Source: Treponema sp.
GTDB lineage: Bacteria > Spirochaetota > Spirochaetia > Treponematales > Treponemataceae
NCBI GenBank assembly: GCA_023231445.1
Contig: JALNVF010000115.1
Location: 1-10,316 of the forward strand
DNA length: 10,316 nucleotides
Direction of reading: 5' to 3'
Each line of letters opens with the position of its first letter. The first letter of the stretch is position 1. The notes beneath the pieces were generated by a model. It did not search any database. It worked only from the letters and a program-made list of their open reading frames with translations, and was not told where the DNA came from. Shown piece by piece: positions 1 to 5,575 of this stretch. Position numbers and translations under genes: made by a program.

Positions 1-1
1 T

Positions 2-1768
2 CTTATTGTTGTACAGGTCGTCGTTATTACAAAAGGTGCAACCCGCGTTTCCGAAGTAGCAGCACGCTTTTCGCTTGATTCGATGAATTCAAAGATGTTC
101 GACATTGAGTCCCAGTTGAACAGCGGAGCAATCACCGAGGATGAGGCAAAGGTGCAGAAGGCTGCTGTCCGGCGGGAAAGTGACTTTTATTCAACAATGG
201 ATGGTGCTTCAAAGTTTGTTTCAGGCAATGTCAAAGCAGGTGTTTTTATAACGGTCATAAATCTTGTCGGTGGATTTGTCGTGGGAATGGTACTTAATCA
301 TATGTCTGCAGCAGACTCCATCCTGTCGTACTCAAAACTTACAATCGGAGACGGTCTGATGTCGCAGATACCGTCTCTTATGATGTCTTTTGCAACCGGC
401 CTTATAGTCACCGGTTCAAGTTCAGACGAACCGTTTGATAAACAGCTTAAACAGGAATTCACCGTTTCAGGTTATGTATATGAAATAGTAGGGGCAGCTC
501 TTGCTCTTATGGGAATATCTTTTATACGCAATGGTGCGGGGGCTACAGTTCTGCTCGTTATTCTGGGATCGTTATTTTTTTATATCGGGTTTCGGATTAC
601 ACGCTCGCAGAAGAATGAAAAGGAAAAGGCGGCAGCTGCGGCTGCAGCTGCAAAGGGAAAGAATCAGAAGGGAGGAGGTCCGGCCGATACAGAGTCCATA
701 GCACCTCTCGATACGCTTTCACTGGAACTGGGATATGCGCTTATTCCTCTCGTGGATAAAGAAAAAGGGGCAGAACTTCTTGAACGTATTACAAGAATAC
801 GTCATGAGGCTGCACTTGACATGGGACTTATTGTTCCTCCAATACGTATCGTCGATAACATGACACTCGATCCCAATGAATACAGTTTCAAAATACGCGG
901 GATTGAAGCAGGGAAAAGTAAAATCCGGTTGGGTTATTACATGTGCATGAATACAGGTAATGTCGTAGAGGAACTGCAGGGAGAAAAAACAAAGGATCCT
1001 GCATTTGGTATGCCTGCAATATGGCTTCCGGAGGAAAAACGTTCCGAAGCAGAACGAAACGGATATACAGTAGTTGATCCGCCTACTATAATCGCTACCC
1101 ATCTTACTGAAATAATAAAATCTCACGCATCGGAGATACTTGGTCGTCAGGAAGTATCAACGATTATTAACCGCGTAAAAGAGACGAATCCTGTTGTTGT
1201 TGACGAAGTACTTAACGGCGATAAAAAATTTACGTATGGCGAGATAGAGAAGATTCTTCGTGCGCTGCTTCAGGAACGAGTTTCGATACGCAATATTGTT
1301 GTAATTCTGGAAACTCTTGCGAATTACAGCGCCATCACACATAATACGTGGGATCTTACCGAGAAAGTCCGGGAATCACTCGGTTTGCAGATATGCCGGC
1401 AGTATGTTGACGAAGATAACACGTTAAAAATAATGAGTTTGTCTCAGGATCTGTCACAGATGTTACTTGATCATACGGTACACATGCAGGACGGTTCTGA
1501 GCCTTACGCAGCACTGGATCCTGTCGATTCCCGAAAATGGGATACGGTGATGCATAATGCATATAATGGTATGCGCAGCAGAGGTTTTCTCCCAATCGTT
1601 ATGAGTGCATCGATTGTACGACGTCTGGTTTGGAATTCGGCTGAACGTGAAATGCCCGATATAATCGTTATATCGGACAGGGAAATAGTTACCGCAGGCA
1701 AGGATATAAAAGTTGAAATACTCGGAGAAATAGCAGAAGACAAAGGGGTAAATATACAAAATGTATAA
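2..1768 (+). CDS. flhA: Flagellar export gate protein FlhA, 5'-truncated by window edge
   Basis: FlhA is the inner-membrane export gate of the flagellar type III secretion system; its cytoplasmic ring docks chaperone-substrate complexes. The frame is open from base 2, before the first ATG at 83, and the first residues (VVVITKGATRVSEVAARF) are the conserved FHIPEP core, so ATG 83 is internal and roughly 110 residues lie off the window. In-window residues number 588. Visible parts: the rest of the membrane domain (hydrophobic segments near in-window residues 79-98, 118-137, 159-175 and 180-198), a linker with eight alanines followed by a Lys/Gly-rich stretch (bases 629-680), then the cytoplasmic domain beginning near the LGYALIPLVD motif, with NRVKETNPVVVDEV further on. 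The FHIPEP signature is altered at bases 86-115 (see findings). The last 8 nt overlap flhF. Family certain; the missing start is a window artefact, not a broken gene. Confidence 0.97.
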   Translation, partial: LIVVQVVVITKGATRVSEVAARFSLDSMNSKMFDIESQLNSGAITEDEAKVQKAAVRRESDFYSTMDGASKFVSGNVKAGVFITVINLVGGFVVGMVLNHMSAADSILSYSKLTIGDGLMSQIPSLMMSFATGLIVTGSSSDEPFDKQLKQEFTVSGYVYEIVGAALALMGISFIRNGAGATVLLVILGSLFFYIGFRITRSQKNEKEKAAAAAAAAKGKNQKGGGPADTESIAPLDTLSLELGYALIPLVDKEKGAELLERITRIRHEAALDMGLIVPPIRIVDNMTLDPNEYSFKIRGIEAGKSKIRLGYYMCMNTGNVVEELQGEKTKDPAFGMPAIWLPEEKRSEAERNGYTVVDPPTIIATHLTEIIKSHASEILGRQEVSTIINRVKETNPVVVDEVLNGDKKFTYGEIEKILRALLQERVSIRNIVVILETLANYSAITHNTWDLTEKVRESLGLQICRQYVDEDNTLKIMSLSQDLSQMLLDHTVHMQDGSEPYAALDPVDSRKWDTVMHNAYNGMRSRGFLPIVMSASIVRRLVWNSAEREMPDIIVISDREIVTAGKDIKVEILGEIAEDKGVNIQNV

Positions 1769-2999
1769 TGGAGAGCAGGACGTACCAGTACAGAAAATAT
1801 CAGCAGCAACTCTTTCTGAATGTAAAGAGAGACTGTTTAAAATGTTCGGACATGAATATACGATACGCGGGAAGCGTCAGATTCTCCACGGAGGATTTCT
1901 CGGTCTGGGGCAGAAGGAATGGGTAGAAGTTACTTATACAGTGAACAATAGCGGTGACTTTAGTTCTCCTGTCGCTTCAGTGCAGTTACAAAAGACTTCA
2001 GATGATGAAATCGCAGCATTCCGGAAGAATCGTGATGATTTTTTAAAGGCAGCAGCTGTTTCAAACCAGATGACAACATTGGATACGAAATTCAGCGAAC
2101 TGCAGAATACTCTCACAAAACAGATTCAGAATATCTCTGTTACTTCGTCAGAAAAACATCCGACTGTAAAAAAAATCGAAGAACTTCTGGCGGATAACGA
2201 ATTTACATACTCTTACATTTCAGATATTTCCGCCAGAATTAAATCATCATTTTCTCTTGAAGCTCTTGAGGATTTTAAAACTGTACAACGTAAAGTCGTT
2301 GACTGGATAGGCGAATCCATAACGATTACTCCTGAAAAAGTAATGCGGCCGCCTCATGTCGTCGTTATCGTCGGTCCGACAGGGGTTGGAAAGACCACAA
2401 CAATTACAAAGTTTGCCGTAAAAATGGTAATGGATGCCAAAAAGGCACATCTGGGGTTGCCGGAACTTTGTATAGTAACAATAGACAGTATGCGTGTCGG
2501 CGCATATGAACAGATTTCTAAATATGGCGATATAATTGGTACTCAGGTGCAAAAGGCAGAGACTGTTGAAGATATGCGTAAAATTTATGATGAAAAAAAA
2601 GACAGTGCTGATGCAATTTTTATCGATACAAGCGGATACAGTCCCAATGATTCTGTTCATATAGGCGAGATGAAGTCACTGCTTCAAATAGATGGGTTAA
2701 ATCCCGATGTATATTTGTCTGTTTCTGCATCGACCAAGGCTCGTGATTTGGAAAATATAATGGAAAATTATGAGCCGTTTCATTACAATTCCGTCATAGT
2801 AACGAAATGTGATGAATCTCACCAGTACGGAAATATCATCAGCGTCCTGCATGAAAAACACAAGGGGCTGTCATATATAACGGACGGACAATACGTAACA
2901 AGAAATCTCCGTCATGCCGATGTCATAAATTTTCTTATCAACCTGTCAGGATTTGATGTAGACCGTGTTCATATTGAAGATGTATTTGGAGAAAAATAA
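1761..2999 (+). CDS. flhF: Flagellar SRP-type GTPase FlhF
   Basis: FlhF is a signal-recognition-particle family GTPase that, with FlhG, fixes the position and number of flagella; spirochaetes place theirs near the cell poles. The 412 residues show the usual three parts: an N-terminal B domain (about 1-80) containing GGFLGLGQKEW; a helical N domain (about 130-195); and the G domain with P-loop GPTGVGKTTT (205-214), IDSMRVGAYEQ (241-251), DTSGYSPND (289-297), TKCDE (348-352) and TDGQYV (374-379). The third motif normally reads DTAGR; here the arginine is tyrosine (Y293). The ATG at 1761 overlaps the flhA stop by 8 nt, with AGGGG about a dozen bases upstream, suggesting translational coupling. 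No better start is visible, since the next in-frame ATG would remove much of the B domain. Length is normal for the family. Confidence 0.96.
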   Translation: MYNGEQDVPVQKISAATLSECKERLFKMFGHEYTIRGKRQILHGGFLGLGQKEWVEVTYTVNNSGDFSSPVASVQLQKTSDDEIAAFRKNRDDFLKAAAVSNQMTTLDTKFSELQNTLTKQIQNISVTSSEKHPTVKKIEELLADNEFTYSYISDISARIKSSFSLEALEDFKTVQRKVVDWIGESITITPEKVMRPPHVVVIVGPTGVGKTTTITKFAVKMVMDAKKAHLGLPELCIVTIDSMRVGAYEQISKYGDIIGTQVQKAETVEDMRKIYDEKKDSADAIFIDTSGYSPNDSVHIGEMKSLLQIDGLNPDVYLSVSASTKARDLENIMENYEPFHYNSVIVTKCDESHQYGNIISVLHEKHKGLSYITDGQYVTRNLRHADVINFLINLSGFDVDRVHIEDVFGEK

Positions 3000-3001
3000 C
3001 G

Positions 3002-3889
3002 ATGGAAGAGCAAGCTGAAGAATTAAGAGAACTGATGAAAAACGACATACCGGAGAAAAGAACGTCTGCATCCGATAAGACCGGACATAAGACCCGGATT
3101 ATTGCAATAACAAGCGGGAAAGGCGGCGTTGGAAAGACGAATGTCGCTGTTAATATGGCCATAGCATATGCCCAGATAGGTAAAAAAGTTATCCTCATTG
3201 ATGGTGATCTTGGAATGGCAAATGTAAACGTACTTCTTAACGTTGTTCCCACATACAATCTTATGCATGTCATAAATAAAAAGAAGACGATGAAAGAAAT
3301 AATTCTTGATACCGAATTCGGGATAAAATTTATTGCAGGAGCAAACGGCTTTTCAAAAATCGCGAATCTGTCGGTAGAAGAACTGGATGATTTTGCTAAA
3401 CAATTCAGCTCTCTCGGTACAGCCGATATTATAATTATAGATACAGGAGCAGGCATAGCGAATAATGTGCTGCAGTTTGTTGCCGCCGCAGATGAAGTAT
3501 ATGTAGTAACAACTCCTGAGCCTACCGCTATTACCGATGCTTACGGAATAATTAAAATTATAACGACTGAAATTGTTGAACATCCGGTAAACCTTAAACT
3601 GCTTGTGAATCGTGTTCATTCAGCAGATGAAGGAAAGAGAATTTCAGAGCGGATTATAACGATTGTAGGACAGTTTCTTGGATACAAAGTTGAGTATATT
3701 GGTTTTGTTTATGATGATCCTGTCGTACAGGCATCAGTAATCAGGCAAAAACCTTTTATCGTTGTTAATCCTACATCAAAACCGGCAATGTGTATAAAAC
3801 ATATTATCGGACGCATTGAAAAAACCGGACCTTCAGAAAATGAAGGTGTATCAAGCTTCCTGAGAAAATTTTTAGGTAAAAAGAAGTAA
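3002..3889 (+). CDS. flhG: MinD/ParA-type ATPase FlhG (YlxH), flagellar number regulator
   Basis: FlhG is a membrane-associated ATPase that limits flagellar number and stimulates the FlhF GTPase. Seen in the 295 residues: an N-terminal helix EEQAEELREL (2-11) matching the D/E-QAxxLR activator motif known from B. subtilis YlxH; deviant Walker A SGKGGVGKT (38-46); switch I region DGDLGMAN (67-74); Walker B IIIIDTGAG (143-151); and a short amphipathic basic tail SSFLRKFLGKKK (284-295) like the MinD membrane-targeting sequence. All ATPase motifs look intact. The start lies 2 nt after the flhF stop, with GGAG at 2988-2991 giving a 10-nt spacer, so it is translated in the same unit as flhF. The genomic pairing with flhF supports FlhG over a chromosome- or division-type MinD. 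Confidence 0.95.
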   Translation: MEEQAEELRELMKNDIPEKRTSASDKTGHKTRIIAITSGKGGVGKTNVAVNMAIAYAQIGKKVILIDGDLGMANVNVLLNVVPTYNLMHVINKKKTMKEIILDTEFGIKFIAGANGFSKIANLSVEELDDFAKQFSSLGTADIIIIDTGAGIANNVLQFVAAADEVYVVTTPEPTAITDAYGIIKIITTEIVEHPVNLKLLVNRVHSADEGKRISERIITIVGQFLGYKVEYIGFVYDDPVVQASVIRQKPFIVVNPTSKPAMCIKHIIGRIEKTGPSENEGVSSFLRKFLGKKK

Positions 3890-3923
3890 TCATTATATAC
3901 TGTATTTTTATCTGTAAATGTAA

Positions 3924-3929
3924 TATAAT
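3924..3929 (+). promoter_or_regulatory. Candidate -10 box of a promoter for the membrane protein-fliA-fapA unit
   Basis: The 83-nt gap between flhG and the next gene contains a perfect TATAAT at 3924-3929, about 44 nt before the start codon. The -35 region at the best spacing (about 3901-3906, TGTATT) is poor, so if this promoter works it is weak or activated. I see no sigma-28 type box (TAAA / GCCGATAA) here. The whole gap is very AT-rich, so a TATAAT by chance is quite possible. Confidence 0.45.
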
Positions 3930-3942
3930 ATAGGTATATTAT
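3925..3942. promoter_or_regulatory. AT-rich dyad overlapping the -10 box, possible operator
   Basis: ATAATATA (3925-3932) and its exact complement TATATTAT (3935-3942) are separated by GG. The dyad covers most of the candidate -10 box and the expected transcription start, a common position for a repressor site. The arms contain only A and T, so chance formation is not negligible. No known regulator is assigned. Confidence 0.35.
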
Positions 3943-3960
3943 CTGCATATAACGCTTTGA

Positions 3961-3967
3961 AGGGAGG
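3961..3967 (+). promoter_or_regulatory. Strong ribosome binding site AGGGAGG
   Basis: AGGGAGG lies 5 nt before the ATG at 3973. It is the strongest Shine-Dalgarno match in the window and fixes the start of the two-TM membrane protein gene. Confidence 0.8.
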
Positions 3968-3972
3968 TCCAT

Positions 3973-4767
3973 ATGAAAAATATCAGGTTTACCATTGGTT
4001 TTGCAGTATGCGGCTTTCTTTTGTCTTTCACGGCAGGATTATTTTCACACAGCGGATTCGGTCATAAGCTCCTTCTGGCTGTGATTTTCGGCGCAGTGTT
4101 CGGAGCATTAGCTCTTTTTATTCAGTTTCTTATGGAAGGTGTTCTTAGTGTCGACGGACAGACTGTATCGGCGGAAAGCGCTGTCGATACGGCTCCAAAA
4201 ACCGGCGGTGTAGTAGATATAACCGTGCAGGATGAGGAACTCCCGATAGAAGAAAATTCGCCGCAGTTTTTTGTTGGAAATAATCATCAGATGCTCAATA
4301 AAAGTGATTATTCGGAAAACGGGAATACTATTTCCGGTTTCAGCAAACAGCCGGAGTCACCTGTCAATGATATAGATACTATTCATGAACTTGATCAGAC
4401 TGATTCCGGAAAAGAAATTCCTGAAGTCGCAGACAGCTCTGTATCTGAAGAAGGTTTTGTCCCTGTATCTCTTCAGGAAAATGCTGAAAATCTGTCAGGC
4501 ACCGAAGCCGTGAAGCCTGTTACAATAAAACCTGCAGCTGATTTTGATGATACAGAGGATGTTCAAAATCTTGAAAACGATACACTGGATGAACTCCCTG
4601 ATTTGAAAGATTTGAAGACTTCAGGTTCCGATGATAATATAATAGAAGATTCTGATTTTTCAAAAGCAGGTACTACTAAACAAAATGATGAAAAAGCAGA
4701 CGGAAAAGATGCTGCTGTTATGGCAAGAGCTATAAGTACAGTATTGGCAAAAGATAAAGAAAATTAA
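3973..4767 (+). CDS. Uncharacterised two-TM protein with long acidic tail, between flhG and fliA
   Basis: I do not recognise a characterised family. The 264 residues open with two hydrophobic segments (about 6-24 and 33-53) joined by a short loop with Gly, His and Ser. About 200 polar, strongly acidic residues follow, rich in Asp, Glu, Ser and Asn and probably disordered. Two patches look ordered: GGVVDITVQDEELP (78-91) just after the membrane, and the extreme C-terminus AAVMARAISTVLAKDKE (247-263), which could form an amphipathic helix. With both TM segments spanning, N- and C-termini would lie on the same side, most simply the cytoplasm. A strong ribosome site precedes it; it ends in tandem TAA TAA, 15 nt before fliA. 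Its position suggests a flagellar or sigma-28-related role; that is inference. A similar unnamed gene between flhG and fliA is, from memory, usual in treponemes. Confidence 0.88.
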   Translation: MKNIRFTIGFAVCGFLLSFTAGLFSHSGFGHKLLLAVIFGAVFGALALFIQFLMEGVLSVDGQTVSAESAVDTAPKTGGVVDITVQDEELPIEENSPQFFVGNNHQMLNKSDYSENGNTISGFSKQPESPVNDIDTIHELDQTDSGKEIPEVADSSVSEEGFVPVSLQENAENLSGTEAVKPVTIKPAADFDDTEDVQNLENDTLDELPDLKDLKTSGSDDNIIEDSDFSKAGTTKQNDEKADGKDAAVMARAISTVLAKDKEN

Positions 4768-4782
4768 TAAAGGTGAGTATAT

Positions 4783-5571
4783 ATGGCAGATCAGGTCAAT
4801 GATGAAAAAGAAGAAGATAGCCTCTGGGCGGAATACCGAAAAACAAAATCACCTGTACTTCGAGATAAATTTATACGTCAGTATATGCCGCTTGTGAAAT
4901 ACGTCGCTGGTAAAATTTCTGTCGGAATGCCCAATAGTGTCGAATTTGATGATCTTGTAGGATTCGGCCAGTTCGGTCTGCTTGATGCAATAGAAAAATA
5001 TGATCCGGAAAAAAATGTAAAATTCAAAACATATGCTGTAACACGAATACGAGGTGCCATTTTTGATGAACTTCGTCAGATAGACTGGGTTCCCCGTTCT
5101 GTGCGTCAAAAATCCCGGGAAATAGAAGATACTATCAACGGACTTGAGTCAAAACTCGGACGCACTGCAAGTGATACGGAAATAGCCGATGCGTTGGGAA
5201 TGAGCGAAAACGATTACCATCGTGCTATTATGAAAGTGTCAGGAACGAGTGTTCTTTCACTAAACGACGTCTGGTACAATGGTGATGACTCAGGAAATAT
5301 GTCCATTGGAGACAGTATAGAATCTCCTTCAAGCATGAATCCTGATGCTGTAGTCGAAAGGGAAGAAATAAAGAAAGTAATTGTACAGGCAATAAATGAA
5401 CTGCCCGAAAAAGAAAAAATGGTAATCGTTCTGTATTATCATGAGGATCTGACTTTTAAAGAAATAGGACAGGTTCTTAACGTGAGTGAGTCACGAATTT
5501 CTCAACTCCATACGAAAGCGAATCTCCGGCTGCGTGCGAAATTGACGAATCTACGCAAGGGAATAATATAG
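4783..5571 (+). CDS. fliA: RNA polymerase sigma-28 factor (FliA/WhiG/SigD family)
   Basis: This sigma factor directs RNA polymerase to late flagellar and chemotaxis promoters. The 262 residues show region 2 (about 25-105) with FDDLVGFGQFGLLDAIEKYD (55-74), FKTYAVTRIRGAIFDELR (81-98) and DWVPRSVRQ (101-109), which carry the core-binding and -10 recognition surfaces; region 3 (about 110-165); and region 4 (about 205-255) with LPEKEKMVIVLYYHEDLTF and the helix-turn-helix FKEIGQVLNVSESRISQLH (225-243) for the -35 element. Length and motifs are normal for FliA. The sequence AAAGGTGAG (4769-4777) gives a 5-nt spacer to the ATG at 4783. It lies 15 nt after the membrane protein gene and 4 nt before fapA, so co-transcription is likely. 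I saw no flgM-like anti-sigma gene in the window. Confidence 0.97.
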   Translation: MADQVNDEKEEDSLWAEYRKTKSPVLRDKFIRQYMPLVKYVAGKISVGMPNSVEFDDLVGFGQFGLLDAIEKYDPEKNVKFKTYAVTRIRGAIFDELRQIDWVPRSVRQKSREIEDTINGLESKLGRTASDTEIADALGMSENDYHRAIMKVSGTSVLSLNDVWYNGDDSGNMSIGDSIESPSSMNPDAVVEREEIKKVIVQAINELPEKEKMVIVLYYHEDLTFKEIGQVLNVSESRISQLHTKANLRLRAKLTNLRKGII

Positions 5572-5575
5572 AAAT

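Noticed and set aside
83..85. ATG at 83 as the start of flhA
   Set aside because: The frame is open upstream and encodes conserved FlhA residues (VITKGATRVSEVAARF), so the gene continues beyond the left edge.
501..701. Second + strand frame inside flhA
   Set aside because: Out-of-frame with the conserved FlhA sequence; its Arg-rich composition comes from the GC-rich alanine linker read in another frame.
719..1126. Minus-strand open frame opposite flhA, and similar long minus-strand frames elsewhere (for example 2938-3456, 6884-7336, 8731-9183)
   Set aside because: Each lies opposite a well-supported conserved gene, has low-complexity Cys/Phe/Tyr/Ile-rich translation typical of antisense frames, and lacks a recognisable family motif.
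1654..1664. GCCCGATATAA as a sigma-28 -10 element for flhF
   Set aside because: No TAAA-type -35 at the required distance, and the match is imperfect.
3829..3847. ACCTTCA / TGAAGGT hairpin near the end of flhG, considered as a terminator
   Set aside because: It lies inside the coding region and is not followed by a T-run; the arms are fully explained by codons.
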